A stretch of DNA of 64,000 bases from Deltaproteobacteria bacterium (GCA_025353585.1 JANXOM010000072.1:22935-86934), one strand, 5' to 3'. Numbered from the stretch's first letter, positions 31,052-42,188 are shown. Notes: generated by a model from the sequence alone, not told the origin. Program-made: numbers and translations.

Positions 31052-31864
31052 ATGGGGAACGGACTCGACGGCAAGATCTGTGTCGTCACCGGCGCGGGCA
31101 GCGGCATCGGTCGCGCCACCGCCCACCTGTTCGCCGACGCCGGCGCGCTCGTGGCGCTCTGCGACATCGACGCCGGCCGCGGCGCCGCGGTCGCCGCGGA
31201 GCTCGGCGACCGCGCCCTCCTCGCGCAGACGGTCGACGTCTCCGACCGCGAGCAGATGCGCGCCTTCGCGGCCGCCGTGCACGCCGAGGTCCCGGCGGCC
31301 GACGTCATCGTCAACAACGCCGGCGTCGCCGTCGGCGCGAGCTTCCTCGACACCAGCCTCGACGATTGGGACTGGCTGCTCGGCGTCAACCTTCGCGGCG
31401 TGGTCCACGGCTGTCACTTCTTCCTCCCGAACATGGTGAAGCAGCGCCGCGGCTCGGTGATCAACCTCTCCAGCGTGCTCGGCGTCTTCCCCGCGCCGGG
31501 GGTGTCCGCGTACGTCGCGAGCAAGTTCGCGGTGCTCGGTATGTCGCAGAGCATGCGCGCCGAGCTCGCGCCGCATGGGGTCGGCGTCACCGCGATCTGC
31601 CCGGGCCTCATCGCGACGCAGATCGTCGCCGATGGCCGCATGCAGGGCGGCATCGGCACCCGCAAGCAGAGCGTGGCCCACGCGTTCGCCACGCGCGGCA
31701 TCGCCCCCGCGAAGGTCGCGGCCGCCATCCTCGACAGCGTCCGCACGAACCCCGCCATCCGCCCGGTGGGCTACGACGGCTGGGCGCTCGCCGCGCTGCA
31801 CCGGCTCGCGCCCCGGGCCACGCAACGCCTCGGCGCCGTGCTGTCCCGCCGCATGGGCGTGTAA
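31052..31864 (+). CDS. Short-chain dehydrogenase/reductase
   Basis: This 270-residue protein has a classical SDR Rossmann fold: nucleotide site TGAGSGIGRA, an acidic CDID after strand 2 (NAD preference likely), and NNAGVAVG. The catalytic Ser is in INLSSVLG and Tyr-x3-Lys in YVASK, with PG motif ICPGLIATQI. It follows the PF10118-like gene by seven bases and is probably regulated by the same TetR repressor. The substrate is likely a lipid or hydrophobic alcohol, but this is inference. Confidence 0.93.
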   Translation: MGNGLDGKICVVTGAGSGIGRATAHLFADAGALVALCDIDAGRGAAVAAELGDRALLAQTVDVSDREQMRAFAAAVHAEVPAADVIVNNAGVAVGASFLDTSLDDWDWLLGVNLRGVVHGCHFFLPNMVKQRRGSVINLSSVLGVFPAPGVSAYVASKFAVLGMSQSMRAELAPHGVGVTAICPGLIATQIVADGRMQGGIGTRKQSVAHAFATRGIAPAKVAAAILDSVRTNPAIRPVGYDGWALAALHRLAPRATQRLGAVLSRRMGV

Positions 31865-31873
31865 CACTCGGGC

Positions 31874-32557
31874 GTGGCCGAGCCCACACCGTCCCCCGAC
31901 CTCGCGCTCGCGCAGGCCGCCGCCGCCGGCGCCGCGGCGGCTGTCGTGGCGATCGACCGCCGGCTGGCCGAGCAGGTCCGCGGCGTCGTGCGCAAGCTCG
32001 GCGAGTCCGCGAGCTTCGGCGATGACCTCGTGTCCGCGCTGCGGACGCACCTGCTCGTTCCGCGCGGCGGCGAGCCGGCGCGGATCGCCGGCTATACGGG
32101 CGCCGGGCCCCTCGACGGCTGGCTCCGCGTCACCGCCATGCGCGAGGCCGTGCGCGCGCGAAAGAAGCTCGCCGCCCATGCGACCCCGGCCGCGGCGCTC
32201 GCCGATCTCCCCGCCGACGTGGCGCCCGAGCTCGACTACCTCAAGGCGGCCTACCGCGAGCCGGTGCGCGCCGCGCTGCGCGTCGCGCTCGGCACGCTCG
32301 ACGATCGCCAGCAGAGCTTGATCCGCCTCCATTACGGCGACGGCATCGGCGTCGAGCGGCTCGGCATCATGTACCGCGTGCACTTCTCCACGATCTCGCG
32401 CTGGATCGCCGCGGCGCGCACCCAGCTGTTCGACGAGACCCGGCGGGCCGTGTCTGCCTCGCTGGGCGTCGACCCCGCCGAGTTCGCGGAGATCATGGGG
32501 CTCGTGCAGAGCCGGCTCGATCTGACGATCAGCCTGTTCGCGCGCGCGCCGGCCTGA
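31874..32557 (+). CDS. Sigma-70-like factor of kinase-linked type
   Basis: This protein has 227 residues from GTG 31874. A sigma region 2-like part (GDDLVSALRTHLLV, DGWLRVTAMREAVRARKK) and a region 4-like helix-turn-helix (LDDRQQSLIRLHY, IMYRVHFSTISRWIAAARTQL) are seen. Sequence is far from standard ECF factors, and this divergent kind is met in myxobacteria beside Ser/Thr kinase genes. Downstream are a small lipoprotein and a Ser/Thr kinase whose N-terminus carries an anti-sigma-type zinc finger. It may therefore be controlled by that kinase. Confidence 0.75.
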   Translation: MAEPTPSPDLALAQAAAAGAAAAVVAIDRRLAEQVRGVVRKLGESASFGDDLVSALRTHLLVPRGGEPARIAGYTGAGPLDGWLRVTAMREAVRARKKLAAHATPAAALADLPADVAPELDYLKAAYREPVRAALRVALGTLDDRQQSLIRLHYGDGIGVERLGIMYRVHFSTISRWIAAARTQLFDETRRAVSASLGVDPAEFAEIMGLVQSRLDLTISLFARAPA

Positions 32558-32655
32558 CGCGGTCCGCCGCGTCGCGATCTTTTTCTGCAAAGACGCGCGG
32601 GTCGCGACTCATGGGGTGCGGGCCGAATTTACCGGCCCCGGAAAAAGGCCCTCCC

Positions 32656-33027
32656 ATGACCCGTCTCGGTTCCTCGTCTCGCATCTCCCTGGCCGTCGCG
32701 GCCGCGCTCGCCTGTAGCGCCGGCTGCCACGCCTCGACCCAGGCGAAGTTCGTCATCCCGTCGAGCGCGCAGCTCGCCGTCAACGGCCAGCCCGTCACCG
32801 TCGGCGCGGATGGCACCGCGACCATGTCCGCGTTCGGCTGGGGCGGGGCGAGCTACACGCTCACCCGGAACGGCAAGACCGTCCGCGAGGGGAAGCTCGA
32901 CACGAAGTTCCGGCCGATCTCGATCTTCTGGCCGCCGTTCGGGCTCGCGTACGTGCCGATGGGGCTCGACGACGCGAAGACCTACGACCTCACGAGATCC
33001 GACGCGAGCAGAACGTCAGGAAAGTAG
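32656..33027 (+). CDS. Small predicted lipoprotein
   Basis: This protein has 123 residues from ATG 32656 (MTRLGSSSRISLAVAAALACSAGC), with lipobox SAGC. The mature part is beta-rich with LAVNGQPVTVGADGTATMS and YTLTRNGKTVREGKLDTKF, like a PEGA or Ig-type module. It has FRPISIFWPPFGLAYVPMGLDD near the end, a hydrophobic segment that could be membrane-associated. The function is unknown. It sits between the sigma-like gene and the zinc-finger kinase, only a few bases from the latter. Confidence 0.75.
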   Translation: MTRLGSSSRISLAVAAALACSAGCHASTQAKFVIPSSAQLAVNGQPVTVGADGTATMSAFGWGGASYTLTRNGKTVREGKLDTKFRPISIFWPPFGLAYVPMGLDDAKTYDLTRSDASRTSGK

Positions 33028-33029
33028 CT

Positions 33030-35651
33030 GTGCCGACCCGGCGGCCCGGGCATGCTCACGCGGTGGCGTGCCTCGACGCGGACGTGATGCTCGGGTTCGT
33101 CGAGGGCCGCCTCGATCCCGATGCGCTCGGCCGCACCGACGCGCACCTGGCGAGCTGCGCGGACTGCCGCGAGGTGATCGCGGCGCTGGCCTCCGGATCG
33201 GAGCCCGCGGCGGACCCGCCGGTCGCCGAGGGCAGCCGCGTCGGGCGCTACGTCCTCCTCGAGACCATCGGGCGCGGCGCGATGGGCGTCGTCCACGCCG
33301 CGTGGGATCCCGAGCTCGACCGCCGGATCGCGATCAAGCTCGTCCGCGCGGAGCTCGGGGCGGATGCGGAGGTCGTGCGCCGGCGGCTCTCGCGCGAGGC
33401 GAAGGCGATCGCGAAGCTCGCGCACCCGAACGTCGTCGCGGTCCACGATGTCGGCGAGCTCGCCGACGGCGTGTTCATCGCGATGGAGTATGTCGACGGC
33501 ACCACGCTCGCCGCGTGGCGCAGCGAGCCGCGTCCGGCCGACGAGGTCATCGCCGCGTTCGCGCAGGCCGCGCGCGGGCTGGCCGCCGCCCACGCGGCCG
33601 GGCTCGTTCATCGCGACGTCAAGCCGAGCAACCTGCTCGTCGGCCGCGATGGCCGCGTGCGCGTCGGTGACTTCGGCCTCGCGCGCGGGACGGGCGAGGC
33701 CGGAGCGAACGGCGGTGCGGTCGCGGGCGACCCCGCGGGGACCGCCGCCGGCGTGCTCGCCGGCACGCCGCTCTACATGGCGCCCGAGGCGTTCGCCGGC
33801 GCCCCGGCCGACGCGCGGAGCGACCAATATGGCTTCGCTGCGTCGCTCTACGAGGTGCTCGCGGGCGTGGCGCCGTTCGCGGGGCGCACCGTCGACGAGC
33901 TCCGACGCGCGAAGGCGAACGCGACCCTCGTGGCGCCGGCCCGGCGAGTGCCGCCGCGGATCCTCGTCGCGCTCCGCCGCGCGCTCGCCCCGGATCCCGC
34001 CGCGCGCTGGCCGGCGATGACGGCGCTCGCGGACCGGCTGGCCGCGCACGGCCACCGGCAGCGGCGCTGGGCGCTCGCGGGCGGCGTGGCCGTCGTCGTC
34101 CTGGCGGTCGGGGGGAGCGTCGCGGTGTCCGCGCGCCAGGCGGCGGACGACCCGTGCGGCGGCGGGGGCGAGCGCATCGCCGACACGTGGAGCCCGGCCC
34201 GCGCGGCCGCCGTCACCGCTGGCGCCGGCGAGCGCGCCGTGCCGACGCTCGATGCGTACGCCCGCGCCTGGATCGCCGACCACCGCCGCGTCTGCGAGGC
34301 GACCCGCATCGACGGCGAGCAGTCCGAGGCGCTGCTCGACATCCGCATGAGCTGCCTCGACGCCCGCCGACGCGCGCTCGGTGCGCTCGTCGACGTCTTC
34401 GCCACGCGCGCCGATCCGACCACGCGCCAGAACGCCGTCGCCGCGGCCGGCGCGCTCGAGCCTGTCAGTGATTGCGACGCGGTGACGCGGCTCGCGATCA
34501 TCGCCGCGCCGCCGCCGCTCCAGCTCGGCGCGATCGCCGCGGCTGAGGCGCGCGTGGATACCGCGGAGGCGCTCGAGCGCGCGGGCCAGCTCGCCGACGC
34601 GCAGGCCGCGCTCGCCGAGGTCCGGGGCCAGGGCTACGCCACGCTGACGGCGCGGCTCGAGCTCCTGCGCGGCAAGCTCGCCGAGGAGCTCGGCGACCTG
34701 AAGGCGTCGGAGGTCGCGCTGCACGCGGCCGCCCAGGCCGCGGCCGAGGCGCGCGATGACGTGACGGCGGCGCGCGCGTGGACGCTGCTCGTCGGGGCGG
34801 TGGGCTACCTCGACAACCGCCCGGCCGAGGGCCTCGCGCTCGCGCAGGTCGCGGATGCAGCCGTGGCGCGGGCCGGCGCGGAGGACGCGCTCGTCGCCGA
34901 GCTCGCCAGCATGCGCGGCCTCGTGTACGACGCCCAGGGCAAGTTCCCCGCGGCCAAGGCGGCGCACGAGCGCGCGCTCGCGATCCGCGAGCGGCTCGGC
35001 GCGGACGATCTCGAGGTCGCGCAGGTCCTCGACAACCTCGGCGCGGTGGTGCTCCAGCAAGGCCAGCTCGCCGACGCGAGCCGCATGTACACGCGCGCGC
35101 TCGCGATCCGGCGCCGGCTCCTCGGCGAGGAGCATCCGGACGTGGCCGCGTCGTGGAACTCGCTCGGCGCCGCGCAGCGCGCGCTCGGGCAGCTCGAGGA
35201 CGCGCGGACGAGCTACGAGCGCGCCTCCACGCTCTTCCGCGCCGAGCTCGGTGCCGCCCACCCGAACGTCGCGGCCGCGTTCGTCAACCTCGGGAACCTC
35301 GAGCGCGACACGCATCACCTCGACGCCGCCGAAGCTCACTTCGCCGCCGCGATCGCCATCTGGCAGAAGCTCGACGCGAAGACCTACGCCGCCGACATCG
35401 GGACGGCGACGGGCGGCCTTGGCAACGTGGCCTACGCGCGCGGCGATCGCGACCTCGCCGAGACCCGGCTCCGCGCGGCGCTCGCGCTCCTCGAAGGCGC
35501 GCTCGGCAAGGCGCACCCGCGGCTCGCGACGCAGCTCGAGAACCTGGCGACCATCGAGGACGACCGCGGCCATCACGCCGCCGCCGCCGCCCTGCGCGCC
35601 CGGGCCTCGGCGCTGCAGGCCGCCGCCAGCCCCCGACCGGCGAGGCCGTGA
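33030..35651 (+). CDS. Ser/Thr protein kinase with N-terminal zinc finger and C-terminal TPRs
   Basis: This protein has 873 residues from GTG 33030. At the N-terminus H39-x3-C43-x2-C46 (DAHLASCADC) forms an anti-sigma-type zf-HC2 motif. The kinase domain at about 73-340 has GRGAMGVVHAA, IAIKLVR, HRDVKPSNLL, GDFGLARG and LYMAPEAF. A transmembrane helix (about 349-370) is followed by an exported region with about eight TPR-like repeats, several of the YxRALAIRxRLxG type. The zinc finger and nearby sigma-like gene suggest the kinase sequesters or phosphorylates that factor in response to something bound by the TPRs. Confidence 0.93.
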   Translation: MPTRRPGHAHAVACLDADVMLGFVEGRLDPDALGRTDAHLASCADCREVIAALASGSEPAADPPVAEGSRVGRYVLLETIGRGAMGVVHAAWDPELDRRIAIKLVRAELGADAEVVRRRLSREAKAIAKLAHPNVVAVHDVGELADGVFIAMEYVDGTTLAAWRSEPRPADEVIAAFAQAARGLAAAHAAGLVHRDVKPSNLLVGRDGRVRVGDFGLARGTGEAGANGGAVAGDPAGTAAGVLAGTPLYMAPEAFAGAPADARSDQYGFAASLYEVLAGVAPFAGRTVDELRRAKANATLVAPARRVPPRILVALRRALAPDPAARWPAMTALADRLAAHGHRQRRWALAGGVAVVVLAVGGSVAVSARQAADDPCGGGGERIADTWSPARAAAVTAGAGERAVPTLDAYARAWIADHRRVCEATRIDGEQSEALLDIRMSCLDARRRALGALVDVFATRADPTTRQNAVAAAGALEPVSDCDAVTRLAIIAAPPPLQLGAIAAAEARVDTAEALERAGQLADAQAALAEVRGQGYATLTARLELLRGKLAEELGDLKASEVALHAAAQAAAEARDDVTAARAWTLLVGAVGYLDNRPAEGLALAQVADAAVARAGAEDALVAELASMRGLVYDAQGKFPAAKAAHERALAIRERLGADDLEVAQVLDNLGAVVLQQGQLADASRMYTRALAIRRRLLGEEHPDVAASWNSLGAAQRALGQLEDARTSYERASTLFRAELGAAHPNVAAAFVNLGNLERDTHHLDAAEAHFAAAIAIWQKLDAKTYAADIGTATGGLGNVAYARGDRDLAETRLRAALALLEGALGKAHPRLATQLENLATIEDDRGHHAAAAALRARASALQAAASPRPARP

Positions 35652-35687
35652 CGACGGCGTTGCGGGCGACGCGGCGCGATCGCGGGG

Positions 35688-35716
35688 TCGACTCGGACGA
35701 ACCCTGGGGTTAAGGT
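35688..35716 (+). promoter_or_regulatory. Sigma-70-type promoter of the homogentisate operon
   Basis: TCGACT at 35688-35693, a 17-base spacer and TAAGGT at 35711-35716 are followed by eight bases and ATG 35725. The transcript would start at or near the ATG. Confidence 0.45.
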
Positions 35717-35724
35717 CGCCGCCC

Positions 35725-36711
35725 ATGAAGCTCGCGACGCTCCGCGATGGCACCCGCGATGGCCGGCTCCTCGTCGTCCGCCGCGATGGCGAGGCCGGCA
35801 CCGTGTCGCACGCGTGGCGCACCCTGCAGGCCGCGCTCGATGACTGGGAGCGCGCCGAGCCCGAGCTGCGCAAGCTGGCCGCGGCCCTCGACGGTGGCAG
35901 CATCGAGGCCACGCCGATCGATCCGATCACGCTCGCCGCGCCGCTGCCGCGCGCCTACGAGTGGGTGGATGGCTCCGCGTACCTCAACCACGTGCGCCTG
36001 GTCCGCAAGGCGCGTAACGCCGAGCCCCCGCCGACGCTCGAGACCGATCCGCTCGTCTACCAGGGCGGCTCGAGTGACCTGCTCGGCCCGCGCGACGCGA
36101 TCGAGCTCGTCGATCCGGCGTGGGGCCTCGACTACGAGTCCGAGGTCGCCGTCATCCTCGGTGACACGCCGCTCGGCACCACCGCCGCCACCGCGGGTGC
36201 GCACGTGCGGCTCGTCCTCCTCGCGAACGACTGCACGCTCCGGAACCTGGTGCCCGACGAGCTCGCGAAGAGCTTCGGGTTCTTTCAGAGCAAGCCGGCC
36301 ACCGCGTTCTCGCCGTTCGCGGTCACACCCGACGAGCTCGGCGGCGCCTGGCGGGACGGCCGCCTCCACGCGCGCGTCCGCTCCACGTACAACGGCGCGC
36401 TGATCGGCGACTGCGACGCCGGCCCCGAGATGCACTTCTCCTTCTTCGATCTGATCGCGCACCTCACGCGCACGCGACGCTTCGGCGCCGGCACCGTCGT
36501 CGGCAGCGGCACCGTCTCCAACGCCGATCGGGCGCGGGGCGTGTCGTGCCTCGCGGAGCGCCGCATGATCGAGATCATCGAGACCGGCAAGCCCGCCACT
36601 CCGTTCATGCGCGCCGGCGATCGCATCGAGATCGACGCCGTGTTGCCCGACGGCAGCCGCCCGTTCGGTGCGATCGATCAGCGCGTCATCGCGGCCGGGA
36701 GCAACGCATGA
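35725..36711 (+). CDS. fah: Fumarylacetoacetate hydrolase family protein
   Basis: This 328-residue protein has the FAH fold: metal site DYESEVAVILGD, NDCTLRNLVPDELAK, and the catalytic segment MHFSFFDLIAHLTRTRRFGAG with GSGTVSN near the end. Fumarylacetoacetase splits fumarylacetoacetate into fumarate and acetoacetate, the last step of tyrosine breakdown, and its place at the head of a maiA-hppD-hmgA cluster supports this. It overlaps maiA by four bases (ATGA at 36708-36711). The bacterial short form is about this length. Confidence 0.9.
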   Translation: MKLATLRDGTRDGRLLVVRRDGEAGTVSHAWRTLQAALDDWERAEPELRKLAAALDGGSIEATPIDPITLAAPLPRAYEWVDGSAYLNHVRLVRKARNAEPPPTLETDPLVYQGGSSDLLGPRDAIELVDPAWGLDYESEVAVILGDTPLGTTAATAGAHVRLVLLANDCTLRNLVPDELAKSFGFFQSKPATAFSPFAVTPDELGGAWRDGRLHARVRSTYNGALIGDCDAGPEMHFSFFDLIAHLTRTRRFGAGTVVGSGTVSNADRARGVSCLAERRMIEIIETGKPATPFMRAGDRIEIDAVLPDGSRPFGAIDQRVIAAGSNA

Positions 36712-37352
36712 AGCTCGTCCTTCACAACTACTGGCGCTCGTCCGCGTCGCAGCGCGTCCGCATCGGCCTCGGCCTCAAGGGCCTCGCGTTCGAGTACGTC
36801 GCCGTCAACATCGTCAAGCGCGACCAGTTCGCGGACGCGTACCGCGCCAAGAATCCGATGGCGCAGGTCCCGACCCTCGAGCTCACGGAGGACGACGGCA
36901 CCTGCATCGCCATCACGCAGTCGCTGCCGATCCTCGAGTACCTCGACGAGCGGTTCCCGACGCCGGCGCTCCTGCCGCGCGAGCCGTACCTCCGCGCGCG
37001 CGCCCGCGGCCTCGCCGAGATCGTCAACGCCGGTATCCAGCCGCTGCAAAACCTGTCGACGACGAACGCGGTCAAGGCGCTCGGCGGTGACCCGCCGGCG
37101 TGGGTGGGGCCGTTCATCGCGAGCGGCCTCGCCGCGTACGCCGCCGCCGCCGCCGACGTGGCCGGCGCGTTCTCCGTCGGCGATGCGCCCACGATCGCGG
37201 ACTGCTGCCTCGTGCCGCAGCTCGCGTCGGCGCGTCGCTTCGCCGTCGATTACTCCCACCTCCCGCTCCTCGCGGACATCGAGGCGCGCTGCCTCGCGTT
37301 GCCCGCGTTCGCCGGGGCGGTCCCCGAAGCCCAGCCCGATGCGGTTGCCTAG
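36708..37352 (+). CDS. maiA: Maleylacetoacetate isomerase (zeta-class GST)
   Basis: This 214-residue protein has the zeta-class signature NYWRSSASQRVRIGL with the glutathione-activating SSAS, then NPMAQVPTLEL and AITQSLPILEYLDERFP. It isomerises maleylacetoacetate to fumarylacetoacetate with glutathione. It is translationally coupled to fah upstream, and hppD follows after 29 bases. The order fah-maiA-hppD-hmgA means all enzymes from 4-hydroxyphenylpyruvate to fumarate plus acetoacetate are in one operon. Confidence 0.95.
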   Translation: MKLVLHNYWRSSASQRVRIGLGLKGLAFEYVAVNIVKRDQFADAYRAKNPMAQVPTLELTEDDGTCIAITQSLPILEYLDERFPTPALLPREPYLRARARGLAEIVNAGIQPLQNLSTTNAVKALGGDPPAWVGPFIASGLAAYAAAAADVAGAFSVGDAPTIADCCLVPQLASARRFAVDYSHLPLLADIEARCLALPAFAGAVPEAQPDAVA

Positions 37353-37381
37353 GTCTCCTAGGTCTCGAAGAGGAGTCTCTG

Positions 37382-38553
<1,172 letters not shown>

Positions 38554-38554
<1 letters not shown>

Positions 38555-39741
38555 TGCTCGACCGCATGCAGCTCGGCGAGGTGGCGCGCAAGCACCACAC
38601 GCAGCTGCGCGGGCCGGCGGGCGAGCTGCGCTACGAGGAGGCGTTCACGCGCGACGGCTTCGACGGACCGTACTCGCTCCTCTACCACCGGCGCCGGCCC
38701 CACACGGTCCGCCTCCACGCCGTCCCGCACGGCTGGAAGGCGCCGCGGCCCGCCCCGGCGGAGGTCGCCGGGCGCGCCCTGGCGAAGCGGCACTACCGCA
38801 GCGGCGAGCTCGCGACCGCACCGAGCGCCGGCGGGGCGCAGATCGACGCCCGCGTCCCGCTGCTGTTCAACGACGACATCATCATGGGCGTCGTCTTTCC
38901 GACCGTCGCCGACCCGGTGTTCATCGCCGACGGCGACGCGGACCAGCTCCTCTACATCCACCGCGGCGGCGGCACGCTGCACTCGATGCTCGGCGACGTT
39001 CACTTCGCGCAGGGCGACTACGTCTATGTCCCGCGCGGGCTGATCCATCGCTTCGCGCCGACGACCACCACGGCGCAGCACTGGCTGTGGATGTCCCTCA
39101 CCGGCGGCGTGCACGTGCCGAAGCAGTGGCGCAACGAGGTCGGCCAGCTGCGCATGGACGCGCCGTACTCGCACCGCGACTTCAAGCGCCCCGAATGGAA
39201 CGGCGACGTCGCCGACGACGGCACGCGCGATCTCGTCGTGCGCCGCGCCGGCGTGTGGCATGGCTTCCGCTACGGTGACGCGGACGCGCCGTTCGATCTC
39301 GTCGGCTGGGACGGCAGCGTCTACCCGTGGGCGTTCCCGATCCTGAACTTCCAGCCGCGCGTCAGCTCGGTGCACCTGCCGCCGACGTGGCACGGCACGT
39401 TCGCCGCGAAGGGGGCGCTCATCTGCAGCTTCGTCCCGCGGCCGCTCGACTTCGCGCCGGACGCGATCCCGTGTCCGTACCCGCACAGCTCCACGCACTG
39501 TGACGAGTGGATCTTTTACTGCGACGGTAGCTTCACGTCGCGCAAGGGCGTCGGGCCGGGCTCGATCTCGCACCACCCGATGGGCGTCCCGCACGGCCCG
39601 CACCCGGGCTCGTACGAGGGCTCGATCGGCGCGACGCACACGACGGAGCTCGCGGTGATGGCGGACACGGCCGGGCCGCTCCAGGCGACCGCCGCGGCGC
39701 TTGGCATCGAGGACGCGGCGTACCAGGACTCGTTCGTCTGA
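38554..39741 (+). CDS. hmgA: Homogentisate 1,2-dioxygenase
   Basis: This protein has 395 residues from GTG 38554, which shares a base with the hppD stop; ATG 38566 is the alternative. The N-terminus LGEVARKHHTQLRGPAGEL matches the family. Iron-site histidines and glutamate lie in VPRGLIHRF, SSTHCDEWIFYCDG and SISHHPMGVPHGPHPG. It opens homogentisate to maleylacetoacetate, the substrate of maiA upstream. It is somewhat shorter than the 430-440 residues of many proteobacterial enzymes. The gene ends seven bases before a convergent TSP3 lipoprotein, leaving no room for a clear terminator. Confidence 0.94.
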
Positions 39742-39748
39742 GCGCCGG

Positions 39749-40690
39749 CTAGTTATCCGCGACGACGAAGACCCAGTGAAACCGCGTCGTCGTGCCGTGG
39801 ACGCGGAGGGCGATCTTCGCGCTGACCGGGGTCGTCGTCGGCACGCTGGACGAGACGCCGGCCGCGGCGGACGCCGTGGTGATGTTGCAGCTGAAGGCGA
39901 ACGCGTCGCGGCGCTCGACGACCGTGGCGGTCGTCCCGGCGGCGAAGCTGAGGGCTTGCTGCGCGAAGATGGCCCCGTCGCTCAGCTCGACGAGCGCGAC
40001 CGACGACGGCGGCCCCGAGCCGCCGTAGGCCTCGCACCCGACCCCATCGGTCGCCGAGATGTCATCGGAGACGGCGGCGGTGTGGACGGAGTCCCCGGCG
40101 GTGAACGCGTCCAGCGTGATGCCAGCGCTCACCGTCTCGTGGCCTGCCGTGGCCGGGGTGATCGTCATGTTCCGCACGGCGCCGTTGATGGACGTGCCGA
40201 CCACGTCGTCGCTGTCCGCGGTCCAGCCTGCGTCCGCCGCCCAGGTCGGCGGGATGCCCGCGTGAAAGCCCTCGAAGAAGACCACGTGGTCGATCGCGCT
40301 ATGCGGGTGGGGGTCGCATGCGTCACCGATGCCATCGCCGTCCGTGTCCGCGTTCGCCGCGAACATCGGGCACGGATCGCACGCGTCTCCGACGTGATCG
40401 CCGTCCTCGTCGAGCTGCGCCGGGTTCGCGACGGCCGGGCAGTTGTCGCGGACGTCGGGCACGCCGTCGCCGTCCGTGTCGAGCGTGCTCTGGCCATCGG
40501 CCGGCGCGTCGGCCGGCGGCGCATCGGGGTCGGCGGTCCCGGGCGGCTCGCAGGCGTACCCTCCGCCGTGGAGCTGGCAGACCTGGCCCGACGGACACGG
40601 CCCGACCGGCGGCGTGCACGGCGCGCCCGGCTGGGCGTGCGGCGAGTAGCAGGCGGCCAGAAGCGCGGCGAGGAGCGCGGCCCGCATCAT
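39749..40690 (-). CDS. Thrombospondin type 3 repeat lipoprotein
   Basis: This protein has 313 residues from ATG 40690, overlapping the stop of the upstream paralogue (ATGATGA). Signal peptide [14 protein letters not shown] with a lipobox, then a Cys-containing knob ([14 protein letters not shown]). Two to three calcium-binding TSP3 repeats follow ([43 protein letters not shown]), then a beta-sandwich-like C-terminal domain ending in HWVFVVADN. It is probably displayed on the cell surface. It shares the whole architecture with 40687-41631, so the two arose by tandem duplication. Confidence 0.88.
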   Translation of the reverse strand: MMRAALLAALLAACYSPHAQPGAPCTPPVGPCPSGQVCQLHGGGYACEPPGTADPDAPPADAPADGQSTLDTDGDGVPDVRDNCPAVANPAQLDEDGDHVGDACDPCPMFAANADTDGDGIGDACDPHPHSAIDHVVFFEGFHAGIPPTWAADAGWTADSDDVVGTSINGAVRNMTITPATAGHETVSAGITLDAFTAGDSVHTAAVSDDISATDGVGCEAYGGSGPPSSVALVELSDGAIFAQQALSFAAGTTATVVERRDAFAFSCNITTASAAAGVSSSVPTTTPVSAKIALRVHGTTTRFHWVFVVADN

Positions 40691-41631
40691 GGACTCTCGA
40701 CCCACATGAGCCAGTGGAAGTGCGCGCTGATGCTCTTGGTGCGAAGGCCGACGAGGTTCGGCGTGACGACCTGCTCCATACCGCTGACATTCGCGGTCAT
40801 CCCGTTCTGCGTCACGCTACACGCCGCCTGCGGGCCGTTCTGGTTGAAGGTGAGCAGCGCCGGCTGGTTCGTGGTCCACGCAAATTGGACCCGGTTCGTG
40901 ACCGTCGCGGTCTTCGTCTGGACCAGCGCGAACTCGAGTAACGTCCCGCTCACGGCGGCGATGTCGCACGCGGTGCCCGTGTCCGTTGGCGCGTCGAACG
41001 GCAGCGTGAGGCCAACGCCGCGCGCGCCCGTTCCGACCGACGGCCCCGGCGTGAGCGACGCGGTGACGGTGCTACGCGTGGTCCCGGTCGCCGGCGGGAT
41101 CAAGTACGCCTCGTCCGTCGCCGTCAGCGCGATGACGGCATCGTCGCCCATGAATTGCCACGTGCCGTGGACCAGCCACCCCTGCGGCGCGGCCTCGAAG
41201 CTCTCGAAGAACAGGATCCTGTCGCCCGCGACGTGCGGGTTCGGATCGCACGCGTCGCCGACGCCGTCGCCATCGGCGTCGCCATCCACCACGGTCGGGA
41301 TCCCCGGGCAGTGGTCGCACGCATCGCCGAACCCGTCGGCGTCCTCGTCGTGCTGGGTCGGGTTCGCGATGCCGGCGCAGTTGTCGAGGTCGTCGGGGAC
41401 GCCATCGCCATCGGTGTCCGCGCCATGGCCATCCGCACGAGGGGCATCGGGACCGGCATCGGCGGCGGCATCGACGCTCGAGTCGACGGGCGCATCGGCC
41501 GCGGTGCAGACCTCGGCGATGCAGGAGAGGCCGCGGGGGCAGAGCCCGCTCGGGCTACACGCGGCCCCCGACGGTGGCGAGGGCGCGTAGCACGCGGCCA
41601 GCCCCACCACCACGCCGAACGACCGCCTCAT
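40687..41631 (-). CDS. Thrombospondin type 3 repeat lipoprotein (paralogue)
   Basis: This 314-residue protein starts [18 protein letters not shown], with a lipobox-like LAAC. It has the same plan as its neighbour: a Cys knob ([12 protein letters not shown]), an Asp/Ala-rich linker, TSP3 repeats ([42 protein letters not shown]) and a C-terminal beta domain ending [11 protein letters not shown]. The C-terminal motif HWxxxV is shared with the paralogue. Its ATG overlaps the stop of the FMN reductase gene, so reductase and two lipoproteins form one coupled operon, an unusual mix. Confidence 0.88.
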   Translation of the reverse strand: MRRSFGVVVGLAACYAPSPPSGAACSPSGLCPRGLSCIAEVCTAADAPVDSSVDAAADAGPDAPRADGHGADTDGDGVPDDLDNCAGIANPTQHDEDADGFGDACDHCPGIPTVVDGDADGDGVGDACDPNPHVAGDRILFFESFEAAPQGWLVHGTWQFMGDDAVIALTATDEAYLIPPATGTTRSTVTASLTPGPSVGTGARGVGLTLPFDAPTDTGTACDIAAVSGTLLEFALVQTKTATVTNRVQFAWTTNQPALLTFNQNGPQAACSVTQNGMTANVSGMEQVVTPNLVGLRTKSISAHFHWLMWVESP

Positions 41632-42188
41632 GCCGACAATGGTACGCGATGGCGTTCGACGAATGCGATCATTGCGATCCCGAAGCGGGTGAGCAGCGCG
41701 CGGGTCGGCTCGTCGGTCAGGTTGCCGTCGGCGTCGAAGCGCTCGTGGGCGCGCGGGATGAGCACCTCCGGTTGCGCGAGCACCGGCGTGTCGCTGAAGA
41801 CGAGCATCTGCCGCATGTGCGTCTGCGCGCGGATGGTCCCGCTCATCCCGGTGGCGGCGCCGACGAGCCCGACCGGCTTGCCGCGAAGTGGCGCGGTGGC
41901 GACGGGCCGCGAGACCCAGTCGAGCGCGTTCTTGAGGACGCCCGGGATCGAGTAGTTGTACTCGGGGACGGCGATCACCACGCCGTCGGCGGCCGCGATC
42001 GCGGCCTTGAGCGCCATCGCCTCCGGCGGATCGGTCAGGTCGTTGTTGAACAGGGGCAGGCCGCCGAGCTGGTCATCGAAGGTGAAGGTCGTCCCGGGCG
42101 GCAAGGTCTGTTGCACGGCGACCAGCAGCGCGCGGTTCAACGAGGCGCGGCGCAAGCTGCCGCAGATACCGAGGATCGACACCGCCAT
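41628..42188 (-). CDS. NADPH-dependent FMN reductase
   Basis: This 186-residue protein has a flavodoxin-like fold: [13 protein letters not shown] near the start binds FMN phosphate, [20 protein letters not shown] carries the family signature, and [10 protein letters not shown] closes the flavin site. It reduces FMN, quinones or azo and chromate substrates with NAD(P)H. It is the first gene of an operon with two TSP3 lipoproteins. The divergent msrA gene starts about 54 bases away, so two redox genes may share a regulatory region. Confidence 0.93.
   Translation of the reverse strand: MAVSILGICGSLRRASLNRALLVAVQQTLPPGTTFTFDDQLGGLPLFNNDLTDPPEAMALKAAIAAADGVVIAVPEYNYSIPGVLKNALDWVSRPVATAPLRGKPVGLVGAATGMSGTIRAQTHMRQMLVFSDTPVLAQPEVLIPRAHERFDADGNLTDEPTRALLTRFGIAMIAFVERHRVPLSA

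Noticed and set aside
35706..35719. GG-N10-GC site upstream of fah
   Set aside because: Flanking bases do not fit the -24/-12 consensus and the start would lie inside the gene; a -35/-10 pair fits better.
32982..35930. Minus-strand open frame of 982 codons opposite the zinc-finger kinase
   Set aside because: It lacks any family motif and its composition is that of a complementary-strand shadow.
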